Assembly: GCF_000217935.1 (NCBI RefSeq)
Contig: NZ_AFHI01000003.1
Coordinates: 1-64,000 of the forward strand
DNA length: 64,000 nucleotides
DNA from: Rheinheimera sp. A13L
GTDB taxonomy: Bacteria; Pseudomonadota; Gammaproteobacteria; Enterobacterales; Alteromonadaceae
Reading direction: 5' to 3'
Part shown: positions 53,342 through 61,410 of the stretch, one piece after another
Layout: every line of letters starts with the position of its first letter
Position numbering within the stretch: the stretch's first letter is position 1
The notes under the pieces: generated by a model
What the model saw: only the letters and a program-made list of their open reading frames with translations
The model's database searches: none
What the model was told of the DNA's origin: nothing
Made by a program: the position numbers and the translations under genes

Positions 53342-55168
53342 ATGCGTGTTGTGATGCTGTTGCTGGTTTTATGTTGTGCCAAAGTTCAGGCATCTGATCC
53401 CCATAGTTTCAGTAACTTTGCTTTAGTCAGCCACCCGGAGCTGACACTGGATTTAACGGCCGATTTTGATAAGCAGCAACTTCATGGTTTTGTCGAACTG
53501 AAACTGGACTGGCATCATCCGGACACAAGGCAACTGGTGCTGGATAGCCGCGATTTGAGCATTGAAAAAGTACTGGGGCAATCCGCGGAGGGCCGTTGGT
53601 TGAAACTGACTCATAGCCTTGGGGAGAAATCACCCACTCACGGCCAGGCACTGCGAATTGAATTTCCGGCTCAATTCGCTAAGGTGCGTATTTATTACCA
53701 CACCAGCCCACAAGCGTCCGGTTTGCAGTGGCTGAGCAAAGAACAAAGCAGCGAAAAACAGCAGCCGTTTATGTATAGCCAGTCGCAATCGATCCACGCC
53801 CGCAGCTGGATCCCTTTGCAGGACACGCCCGCAGTGCGGCTGACTTATCAGGCTCGCATTCGCACACCTAAAGAGCTGCTGGCTGTGATGGGGGCGGATA
53901 ACAGTGCGAATAGTGATAAAGACGGCGATTATTTTTTCCGTATGCCTCAGGCTATTCCTGCTTATTTGATTGCGCTGGCTATAGGGGACTTAGAATTTAA
54001 AGCCATGTCAGATCGCACTGGCGTTTACGCTGAAAAAGCCTGGCTGGATAAAGCTGTGGCTGAATTTTCTGATACAGAGCAGATGATGCAAGTTGCAACG
54101 GCCTTGTATGGCGATTATCCATGGGGCCGTTATGACTTGTTGATATTACCTGCCAGTTTTCCTTTTGGCGGCATGGAGAATCCCCGTTTATCTTTTATCA
54201 CCCCTACAGTGATAGCGGGTGACAAAAGTCTGGTCAGTTTAATAGCGCATGAGCTGGCGCATTCCTGGTCTGGTAATTTAGTCACAAACGACAGCTGGCA
54301 CGAGCTCTGGCTCAATGAAGGTTTTACCAACTATGTGGAAAACCGCATTATGGAACAAGTTTTTGGGCCAGAACGTGCTTTATTGGAACGTCAGTTGTCG
54401 GTACAGGATCTGGAAAATGATTTGCTGCAGCTGGATGCCAAAGATACCTTGCTGATCACCGATTACACAGGCCGTGATCCGGATGAAGCCTTTACGCAGG
54501 TGCCTTACATCAAAGGTATGTTGTTTCTGCAGTTTTTAGAACAGCGTTTTGGTCGTGCCGTATTTGATCCTTTCCTGAAAAACTATTTCCAGACCTTTGC
54601 TTTTCAGAGCATGAATACTGAAAAATTCCTGCGTTATATGCGTAAAACCCTGCTGAATGACCCGGATATTGTCTCTATGGGTGAAGTACTGGAATGGTTG
54701 TATCAGCCTGGCCTGGCCAGCACTTTTGTTGCGCCTGCCTCTGATGCCTTTAAACAAGTGGATCAACAGTTGGCCTTATGGCAAAAAACCGGCAATCTGA
54801 CTGAATTACAGACAAACAGCTGGAGCATTCACCATTGGTTACATTTTATGGGTCAGTTGGCTGCTACTGTCGACATTGCTCAGTTGAAGCAACTGGATGA
54901 GGCTTTTCATTTAAGCCAAAGTCAGAACGCAGAAGTGGCAACAGCCTGGTTTAAAGTAGCCTTGGCAAAAAACTATCAGCCGGCATTGCCTGCACTGGAA
55001 CAGTTTTTGATGCAGGTAGGGCGGCGTAAATTTGTGGTGCCTTTGTATCAGCAGCTTAGCCAACAGCCGGAACATCTGGAGCGGGCTAAAGCTCTGTATC
55101 AGAAAGCAAGGCCGGGTTATCACCCTTTAACTCAGTCTGCTGTTGATAAGGTATTGAAGCTGAATTAA
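53342..55168 (+). CDS. M1 family metallo-aminopeptidase, exported (LTA4H-like)
   Basis: A 608-residue zinc aminopeptidase with a signal peptide (MRVVMLLLVLCCAKVQA). The exopeptidase motif FGGMENP and zinc site HELAHSW...NEGFTNYVE are intact. Length, the short C-terminal helical domain (residues about 480-608, with EQFLMQVGRRKFVVPLY) and overall layout fit the leukotriene-A4-hydrolase/aminopeptidase B branch rather than PepN. It cuts N-terminal residues from peptides in the periplasm or outside. It follows the kinase gene by 14 bases and is probably co-transcribed. Confidence 0.88.
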   Translation: MRVVMLLLVLCCAKVQASDPHSFSNFALVSHPELTLDLTADFDKQQLHGFVELKLDWHHPDTRQLVLDSRDLSIEKVLGQSAEGRWLKLTHSLGEKSPTHGQALRIEFPAQFAKVRIYYHTSPQASGLQWLSKEQSSEKQQPFMYSQSQSIHARSWIPLQDTPAVRLTYQARIRTPKELLAVMGADNSANSDKDGDYFFRMPQAIPAYLIALAIGDLEFKAMSDRTGVYAEKAWLDKAVAEFSDTEQMMQVATALYGDYPWGRYDLLILPASFPFGGMENPRLSFITPTVIAGDKSLVSLIAHELAHSWSGNLVTNDSWHELWLNEGFTNYVENRIMEQVFGPERALLERQLSVQDLENDLLQLDAKDTLLITDYTGRDPDEAFTQVPYIKGMLFLQFLEQRFGRAVFDPFLKNYFQTFAFQSMNTEKFLRYMRKTLLNDPDIVSMGEVLEWLYQPGLASTFVAPASDAFKQVDQQLALWQKTGNLTELQTNSWSIHHWLHFMGQLAATVDIAQLKQLDEAFHLSQSQNAEVATAWFKVALAKNYQPALPALEQFLMQVGRRKFVVPLYQQLSQQPEHLERAKALYQKARPGYHPLTQSAVDKVLKLN

Positions 55169-55237
55169 ATTTTAAGTGACCGTTCAGCTTGGCCAGGTAA
55201 TCTGTGCTGAACAGATAGTGTTTAAAAGGATTAAAAA

Positions 55238-55918
55238 ATGAAAACGAAATTAGTAGCTCTTTTGGTCTGCAGTATGACTTTTGTTGCTTTGGCTGATACA
55301 AAAGCAGTAAAAACTGTCACAGTATCAGGTTCAGCCATCATGCAGGCTAAACCTGACGCTGTGCGTTTAACCATGCAAATTCAGCAAAGCTCTGAGAAGG
55401 TCAGTGACGCCAAACAAAAAGTCGATGAGCAGGTGGCCGCTTTAACCAAAGCTTTGCGCAAGCTGGGTGTAAAAGATGATCAACTGAACAATGCACCTTT
55501 GCGTATTCAACAGGATTATCAGCACGACCCAGAGCGTAAATTACCCCAACGTTATCAGGTCAGCCGCGATATCGTGGTGTCGTTAAATGACTTATCGCTG
55601 TACAGCACAGTATTGCAACAAGCAGCAGATTTAGGTGTGACTCAGATGAATCAGGCCGAGTTTCTGGTCAGTGGCTCGGATGAGTTGTATCAAAAAGCGC
55701 TGCAGCAGGCTTTTACTCATGCCAAAACCAAAGCATCTTTATTAGCTCAGGCTAATGGCTTAAAGCTGGGTTCAGCCCAAAAAATTAATGAACAAGGTTA
55801 TGCTCCAGCCCCTGTGATGAAGATGACCAGAGCTATGTCAGACAGCGCTGAAGTCAGCTTTGGTCAGACCGATATCAGAGCAGAAGTGTCAGTTGAGTTT
55901 GAAATGAACAGCCATTGA
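55238..55918 (+). CDS. SIMPL (DUF541) domain exported protein
   Basis: A 226-residue periplasmic protein: signal peptide MKTKLVALLVCSMTFVALA, then a SIMPL domain (TVTVSGSAIMQAKPDAVRLTMQIQ, RYQVSRDIVVSLNDLSLYSTVLQQA, SYALAKTKASLLAQANG-type helix, VSVEFEM end). Family function is unclear; some members relate to oxidative or envelope stress. AAAAGGA precedes the ATG. Confidence 0.85.
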   Translation: MKTKLVALLVCSMTFVALADTKAVKTVTVSGSAIMQAKPDAVRLTMQIQQSSEKVSDAKQKVDEQVAALTKALRKLGVKDDQLNNAPLRIQQDYQHDPERKLPQRYQVSRDIVVSLNDLSLYSTVLQQAADLGVTQMNQAEFLVSGSDELYQKALQQAFTHAKTKASLLAQANGLKLGSAQKINEQGYAPAPVMKMTRAMSDSAEVSFGQTDIRAEVSVEFEMNSH

Positions 55919-56025
55919 TTGTTTATTAAACAAATGCGGCTAAATCTTTTTGTGGCAGAGGTTTAAATTTAGCGACAAAACAAGTAATGTAGGGACCTTC
56001 GTAGTAATGGTAGAACCTATATTTC

Positions 56026-56499
56026 ATGCGTGAGCAAAAATCAGAATTTTATCAGCTGCTGCAACAGCAAGCTCAGTCTCTGATCGAAGACGAAACAGAC
56101 CTGATTGCTAACATGGCAAATCTGAGTGCGTTGCTCTTTAATGAAATGCCTGATCTGAATTGGTCAGGCTTTTATATTTTAAGGGATGACGTTTTAGTGC
56201 TGGGGCCTTTTCAGGGCAAAGTGGCTTGTGTGCGTATACCAGTTGGCAAGGGCGTCTGTGGCACTGCGGTGGCAACAGGCGAAATCCAGCTGGTTAAAGA
56301 TGTGCACGAGTTTCCAGGTCATATCGCCTGTGATGCGGCCAGTAACTCTGAAATTGTGTTACCGGTGCGCCATAATGGCAAGATTATCGCTGTGCTGGAT
56401 ATCGACAGTCCAAGCCTGGCTCGCTTTGATCAGGACGACCAGCAAGGTTTAGCTGGATTGGTCCAATTGTTTGAACAGCATTTGGCCCGGACTTTATGA
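56026..56499 (+). CDS. msrC: free methionine-(R)-sulfoxide reductase
   Basis: A 157-residue GAF-domain enzyme that reduces free methionine-R-sulfoxide. The three catalytic cysteines are Cys68 (KVACVRIP), Cys78 (GKGVCGTA) and Cys102 (HIACDAAS); their spacing of 10 and 24 residues equals that of the E. coli enzyme. It overlaps the next gene by 4 bases (ATGA) and heads the conserved msrC-proQ-prc cluster. Confidence 0.93.
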   Translation: MREQKSEFYQLLQQQAQSLIEDETDLIANMANLSALLFNEMPDLNWSGFYILRDDVLVLGPFQGKVACVRIPVGKGVCGTAVATGEIQLVKDVHEFPGHIACDAASNSEIVLPVRHNGKIIAVLDIDSPSLARFDQDDQQGLAGLVQLFEQHLARTL

Positions 56500-56804
56500 A
56501 AGACTTAGTCAATATTCAGGATTATTTATTCCAGGTCACTGATGTAGGTGACTGGGAAGGCGAAGAAGAGATCATCGCTGATCGCATCAACGCCATTTAC
56601 CACGCAGTCTGGCGTCGTTTTCCAGATGATATTTTACCAGCCGAAATAGACCATTTACTTAATGCGATTTGGAACGAACTACGAGGTAGTTTTGTTTTAT
56701 TAGAAGCAGATGAAGATGAATTGGTCGACTGGGCTATCTGTTACGTCAATAACCAATTAGAAGAAGGCATTAAGTTAGACGATGCCGCTGATGAAGAAGA
56801 GTAA
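56496..56804 (+). CDS. small acidic hypothetical protein between msrC and proQ
   Basis: A 102-residue very acidic soluble protein (WEGEEEIIADRINAIYHAVW..., ending DDAADEEE). No domain that I recognise. It overlaps msrC by 4 bases and is followed by proQ after 6 bases, so it is translated as part of this operon. In E. coli msrC and proQ are adjacent without it. Its position suggests a conserved lineage-specific partner, but that is inference. Confidence 0.75.
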   Translation: MKDLVNIQDYLFQVTDVGDWEGEEEIIADRINAIYHAVWRRFPDDILPAEIDHLLNAIWNELRGSFVLLEADEDELVDWAICYVNNQLEEGIKLDDAADEEE

Positions 56805-56810
56805 TTTTGC

Positions 56811-57533
56811 ATGACAACCCCAACTGAACAAATTCAAGCTCAACCCGCAGGCAAAGATGTGAAACAAATCCTCGCCGAACTTAGCGAAAAGTTTCCTCTG
56901 TGTTTTAGCCAAAGCGGTGAAGCTAAACCTCTGAAAATAGGTATTTTTCAGGACTTAGCCCAGCGGTTGTCTGAAGAAGATGGCATCAGCAAAACGCAAA
57001 TTCGTCATGCCTTACGTTTGTATACCTCCAGCTGGCGTTATCTTGCTGGCGTCAAAGTGGGTGTTGCCCGTGTTGATTTGGATGGTCAGGCAGGCGATCT
57101 GATCGACGAACAGCAAGCTGCTCATGCAGCTGAAACCTTAGAGCAAAGCAAAGCCAAAGCGGCTGAAGTACGCAAAGCAAAAGCAGCGGCAGAACGTGCT
57201 AAACACAAAGAGCAGCAAAAAGACCAGCCAAAAAATCCGGCTTCAGACAAAGCTGCTTACAAAAAATCCCAGCCAAATAAGGCCACAGTGGCAGCAAAAG
57301 CAGCCAAACTTCACTCTAAGCCTCAGACCACAGAAAAAGTGGTTCCAGAGCAAGCAGTTGAACTTATTGCATTAAATACAGCCACATTAAAAGTTGGCAG
57401 TGCTGTGCAGTTAAAAGTTGGCTTAAAACCTGTGCCTGCAACTGTGCTTGAAGTAGTTAAAAATGATGTTGTGGTACAGCTTGCCTCAGGTATGGTGATT
57501 AAGACCCAAGGGGATAAGCTGTTCCAGGCTTAA
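56811..57533 (+). CDS. proQ: RNA chaperone ProQ
   Basis: A 240-residue RNA-binding protein. The FinO/ProQ domain occupies residues about 12-125 (ILAELSEKFPLCF, PLKIGIFQDLAQRL, RHALRLYTSSWRYLAG). A Lys/Ala-rich linker follows, then a small Tudor/KOW-like C-terminal domain (LKVGSAVQLKVGLKPVPATVLEVVKNDVVVQLASG, interrupted here). ProQ binds structured 3' ends and sRNAs genome-wide. Prc follows after 16 bases as in E. coli. Confidence 0.95.
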   Translation: MTTPTEQIQAQPAGKDVKQILAELSEKFPLCFSQSGEAKPLKIGIFQDLAQRLSEEDGISKTQIRHALRLYTSSWRYLAGVKVGVARVDLDGQAGDLIDEQQAAHAAETLEQSKAKAAEVRKAKAAAERAKHKEQQKDQPKNPASDKAAYKKSQPNKATVAAKAAKLHSKPQTTEKVVPEQAVELIALNTATLKVGSAVQLKVGLKPVPATVLEVVKNDVVVQLASGMVIKTQGDKLFQA

Positions 57534-57549
57534 CAGAGATGAGTGTTCA

Positions 57550-59568
57550 ATGAAAAAAATTTCCAGCTTAGCGGCGTTTTTTCTGGTGATCGGCAGCAGT
57601 GTGGCTGCGCCGGTTATTTCTCCTGTGCCAAATCTGGTACAGGAACCACAACATGCAACGGCCAGTAAACGAATTACCAATTACTTTACCCGAGAGCATT
57701 ATTTAGGCTTACGCATTGACGATGAATTGTCGTCTAAAGTCTTCGACCGCTACCTGAAAAGTCTGGATTTTTTCCGTAACGTTTTGCTTAAATCTGACGT
57801 GGACAGCTTTGAAAAGTACCGTAACGAATTTGATAACGGTTTAGCGAAAGGTCAGTTTGATTTCGCTTTTCAGATGTTTAATTTAAGTCTGACCCGCCGT
57901 TTAGAGCGTTATGACTACGCTATCAGCCTGCTGGACAAACCTTTTGATTTCACTCAAAAAGACAGCTATGAGTTTGAGCGCGAAGACGCCCCTTGGGCCG
58001 CCGACGTAGCACAACTTAATGAGTTGTGGCGTCAGAAGGTGAAGTTTGATGCGCTGAATCTGAAGTTAGCAGGTAAAACAGCAGAAGAAACGACAAAACT
58101 GCTGAAAAAACGCTACGAAAACGCAAAAAAACGTTTATTACAAACTGAAAGCGAAGATGTGTTTCAGATCGTGATGAACTCTTACGCCCGCAGCATTGAA
58201 GCTCATACCTCGTATTTATCGCCACGTAACGCTGAACGTTTCCAGCAGGAAATGAATCTGTCGCTGGAAGGCATAGGGGCTGTACTGCAAAGTGATGATG
58301 ATTTCACTGTTATTATGAGTCTGGTGCCTGGTGGCCCTGCTGATATGACAAAAAAAATCAAACCCAAAGATAAAATCATTGGTGTGGCGCAGGGTGAAGA
58401 AGAATTTGTTGATGTGGTCGGCTGGCGTCTTGATGATGTCGTGGATCTGATCAAGGGACCTAAAGGCTCCACTGTACGTTTACAGGTGTTAGTGGGCGGT
58501 GATGCGTCCAAAGGCGTTCCTACTCAGATTTCTATAGTGCGGGATAAAATCCGTTTAGAAGACAGAGCAGCAAAAGCTGAAGTGCTGGAGCCTAAATTAA
58601 GCCCCTTGGGTAAAAAGATTGGCGTAATCAATATTCCAAGCTTTTATAACAACCTGACCGAAGATGTGAAAAAAGAAATTGCCAGCTTAAAGCAGCAGAA
58701 TGTGGACGGTATTATTGTCGACTTACGTGGCAACGGTGGTGGTTCTTTACCTGAAGCAGTGTCTTTAACAGGTTTGTTTATAGAAAAAGGCCCTGTAGTA
58801 CAAATTCGCGAAGCAGGCAATCGTATCGGTATCAGTCAGGATCAGGACGCCAGTATATTTTATGACGGCCCTTTAACTGTGATGGTGGACCGATACAGTG
58901 CTTCGGCTTCTGAAATTTTCGCTGCAGCTTTGCAGGATTATGGTCGTGCTTTGATTGTAGGTGAACACACCTTTGGTAAAGGTACAGTGCAGCAGCACCG
59001 TGCTTTAGGCCGTGTTTATGATATGTTTGAAGAGTCGTTAGGTTCGGTTCAGTTTACTATCGCCAAGTTTTACCGTATCGATGGTGGCAGTACCCAACAC
59101 AAAGGGGTGACTCCGGATATTTTATTCCCTTCACCTATAGAACCAGGCGAGTGGGGCGAAAGCAAAGAAGAAAACGCTTTGCCGTGGGACAGTATTCCAG
59201 CTGCTAAATACAGTGCGTCAGATGAGATTAAAAAGGCGTTGCCTCTGTTACAGCAAAAACATCAGGAACGATTCAGCAAAGAAACTGAATACAAGTACCT
59301 GATGGACGATATAGCGCTGTATACCAAAGAAAAAGATGAAAAGACCATCTCGTTAAATGAGCAGGAGCGTCTGAAGAAAAAAGACGAAAACACAGCCCGT
59401 GATTTAAAACGAGTGAATGAACGTTTAACCCGACTGAAGTTACCAGTGGTAAAAAGTCTGGATGACTTGCCTGAAGTGCTGGAGAAGCTGGACCCATTGC
59501 TGGAAGAAACAGCTCAGATCACCGCGGACATGTTAAGTCTGGGTCATCTGGCAAAACGCGCTCACTAA
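57550..59568 (+). CDS. prc: tail-specific (C-terminal processing) protease Prc/Tsp
   Basis: A 672-residue periplasmic S41 protease that degrades proteins with exposed nonpolar C-termini, including lipoproteins and SsrA-type tagged substrates. Signal peptide, N-terminal helical domain, PDZ domain at about 230-330 (SLEGIGAVLQSDDDFTVIMSLVPGGPA), then the peptidase core with the catalytic serine in YSASASEIFA and the lysine in HTFGKGTVQ. A long C-terminal helical DUF3340-type domain follows. Length matches E. coli Prc (682). Confidence 0.94.
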   Translation: MKKISSLAAFFLVIGSSVAAPVISPVPNLVQEPQHATASKRITNYFTREHYLGLRIDDELSSKVFDRYLKSLDFFRNVLLKSDVDSFEKYRNEFDNGLAKGQFDFAFQMFNLSLTRRLERYDYAISLLDKPFDFTQKDSYEFEREDAPWAADVAQLNELWRQKVKFDALNLKLAGKTAEETTKLLKKRYENAKKRLLQTESEDVFQIVMNSYARSIEAHTSYLSPRNAERFQQEMNLSLEGIGAVLQSDDDFTVIMSLVPGGPADMTKKIKPKDKIIGVAQGEEEFVDVVGWRLDDVVDLIKGPKGSTVRLQVLVGGDASKGVPTQISIVRDKIRLEDRAAKAEVLEPKLSPLGKKIGVINIPSFYNNLTEDVKKEIASLKQQNVDGIIVDLRGNGGGSLPEAVSLTGLFIEKGPVVQIREAGNRIGISQDQDASIFYDGPLTVMVDRYSASASEIFAAALQDYGRALIVGEHTFGKGTVQQHRALGRVYDMFEESLGSVQFTIAKFYRIDGGSTQHKGVTPDILFPSPIEPGEWGESKEENALPWDSIPAAKYSASDEIKKALPLLQQKHQERFSKETEYKYLMDDIALYTKEKDEKTISLNEQERLKKKDENTARDLKRVNERLTRLKLPVVKSLDDLPEVLEKLDPLLEETAQITADMLSLGHLAKRAH

Positions 59569-59581
59569 CATAAATATGAAG

Positions 59582-59623
59582 GGGTCAGAGTGATTGGTTG
59601 CAAGCAACCCATGACTCTGGCCC
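59582..59623 (+). terminator. hairpin after prc
   Basis: GGGTCAGAGT (59582-59591) pairs with ACTCTGGCCC (59614-59623), one wobble, with an inner GGTTG/CAACC stem and a short T-run. Likely terminator of the msrC-prc operon. Confidence 0.65.
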
Positions 59624-59674
59624 TTTGCTCATTACAACAGAAACTGGCTGAAGCCAGTCGTGAAGAGAAGCCCC

Positions 59675-61222
59675 ATGGAACAAAAATCTGCACCACGCCT
59701 TATTAAAGCCCCCAGTTTTTTAGATGCCAGCATACCGCTGATTGTTTTAGTAGTTTTACTCAGCCTGTCGGTTTACCTCTATGGCAGTGACTCCTCTTAT
59801 GGCGCCAACCAAATCGCTTTGTTTGTGGCTGCTTTTGTTGGTGTGATTATAGGTTTAAAAAATGGTTATGGCTGGGCTGATATTGAACAAGCCATGGTTA
59901 AAGGCATTTCGTTGTCTTTAGGGGCTTTGCTGATCCTGTTTTCTGTTGGAGCTTTAATTGGTACCTGGTTGTTGGCCGGTACTGTGCCTACATTGATTTA
60001 TTATGGTTTGCAGCTGTTGGACCCGTCCTGGTTTTATGCTGCAAGTTGTATCTTGTGTGCCATTGTTGCCATCAGTATCGGCAGTAGCTGGACTACAGCT
60101 GCCACTATAGGTGTGGCTTTGATAGGTGTAGCAGCAGGTTTGGGGATGTCGCCTGCTATCACAGCTGGCGCTATAGTCTCAGGTGCTTATTTTGGCGATA
60201 AAATGTCGCCTGTCAGTGAAACCACAAACTTAGCTCCTGCTGTGGCCGGTTCAAACTTATTTGACCATATCCGCCATATGACCTGGACTACAGTACCCAG
60301 CCTGATCCTGGCTTTGATTATTTTTGCTGTGATTGGATTTAACGCTGACGCTGCGGCGGATGACACACAAATTCGCGCTATCAGTGAATCCTTGCAGCAA
60401 CATTTTAATATCAGCCCTGTGATGTTGGTGCCTTTATTGGTCTTGATGGCGATGGCTGTGAAAAAAGTACCGGCTTTTCCAACTGTATTTATCGGCGCTT
60501 TGTTAGGCGGACTCTGGGCTGTGTTATTTCAGCCTGAGTTGGTGGCTAAAATGGCAGCTCCAGTAAATGCAGGTTTGACATCCAGTATAAGTCTTTTGTT
60601 TCTGACTATTGATTTAGAGGCGTTAAACCATGTATTAGCTCCATTACAAGTAGTCTGGAGTACTTTGCATGGTGGTTTTGTTATAGAAACCCAGAATGCT
60701 CAGTTGGATAAGCTGCTAAACGGCGGTGGTATGGTGAAGATGCTCAATACCTGTTGGCTGATTTTTTCGGCCATGATGTTTGGCGCTGTGCTGGAACATG
60801 TAGGTTTATTACGTAAGTTTGTTGAAGCAATTTTGCATAAAGCACACAGTACAGGTTCATTAATTACCAGTACTATTGCCACTTGTATTGCGACTAATAT
60901 TTTAACCGCCGATCAGTATATGGCCATTGTGATGCCAGGCCGGATGTTTAAAGAAGAGTATGAGCGTCGGGGTTTAGCTCCTGTGAATTTATCCCGTACT
61001 TTAGAAGACGGCGGTACTATTACCAGCCCGTTAATTCCGTGGAATACCTGTGGTGCCTATATGCACGGTGTATTAAACGTGAACCCGCTGGATTACGCCA
61101 TGTATGCATTTTTTAACCTGATTAATCCGGTTCTGGCCGTGATCTATGCTTATATGGGCATTAAGGTACTCAAACTGACACCACCAGATACGCCAATTAC
61201 AGCGGCCGTACAAGGTAAATAA
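59675..61222 (+). CDS. nhaC: NhaC-family Na+/H+ antiporter
   Basis: A 515-residue inner-membrane transporter with about 11-12 helices. The family blocks GSSWTTAATIGVALIGVA, GAIVSGAYFGDKMSPVSETTNLAP and TADQYMAIVMPGRMF are clear. It exchanges Na+ for H+ (or, in some NhaC homologues, malate/lactate). ATG 59675 is taken as start with AGAGAAG upstream; a GTG five codons earlier is possible. Confidence 0.88.
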   Translation: MEQKSAPRLIKAPSFLDASIPLIVLVVLLSLSVYLYGSDSSYGANQIALFVAAFVGVIIGLKNGYGWADIEQAMVKGISLSLGALLILFSVGALIGTWLLAGTVPTLIYYGLQLLDPSWFYAASCILCAIVAISIGSSWTTAATIGVALIGVAAGLGMSPAITAGAIVSGAYFGDKMSPVSETTNLAPAVAGSNLFDHIRHMTWTTVPSLILALIIFAVIGFNADAAADDTQIRAISESLQQHFNISPVMLVPLLVLMAMAVKKVPAFPTVFIGALLGGLWAVLFQPELVAKMAAPVNAGLTSSISLLFLTIDLEALNHVLAPLQVVWSTLHGGFVIETQNAQLDKLLNGGGMVKMLNTCWLIFSAMMFGAVLEHVGLLRKFVEAILHKAHSTGSLITSTIATCIATNILTADQYMAIVMPGRMFKEEYERRGLAPVNLSRTLEDGGTITSPLIPWNTCGAYMHGVLNVNPLDYAMYAFFNLINPVLAVIYAYMGIKVLKLTPPDTPITAAVQGK

Positions 61223-61227
61223 CAGAA

Positions 61228-61257
61228 AAGGCCAGTTGAAGAACTGGCCTTGTTTTA
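61228..61257 (+). terminator. nhaC terminator
   Basis: AAGGCCAGTT (61228-61237) pairs with AACTGGCCTT (61242-61251), loop GAAG, followed by GTTTTATT. Strong intrinsic terminator. Confidence 0.85.
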
Positions 61258-61261
61258 TTCG

Positions 61262-61386
61262 CAGCCATCCATGGCGCTCCCCCTACCGGGCCAACGCTTC
61301 GCGTTGTTAAAAATTGCTCCGGGAAATTTTTATGTACAGGATGTACGGTACGTCGGAAATGCAGGAGCACAATTTTCGACGTTAGC
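61262..61386. repeat. imperfect inverted-repeat element before pepN
   Basis: Between the nhaC terminator and pepN lies a structured stretch: CAACG-CTTCG-CGTTG mini-hairpin, then AAAATTGCTCC and a distal GGAGCACAATTTT (imperfect complement), and GTACAGGATGTACGGTAC in the middle. It looks like a small dispersed intergenic repeat rather than a promoter, but only one copy is in this window. Confidence 0.4.
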
Positions 61387-61410
61387 ATTAACAAAAAGAG
61401 AGAGTTTGTG

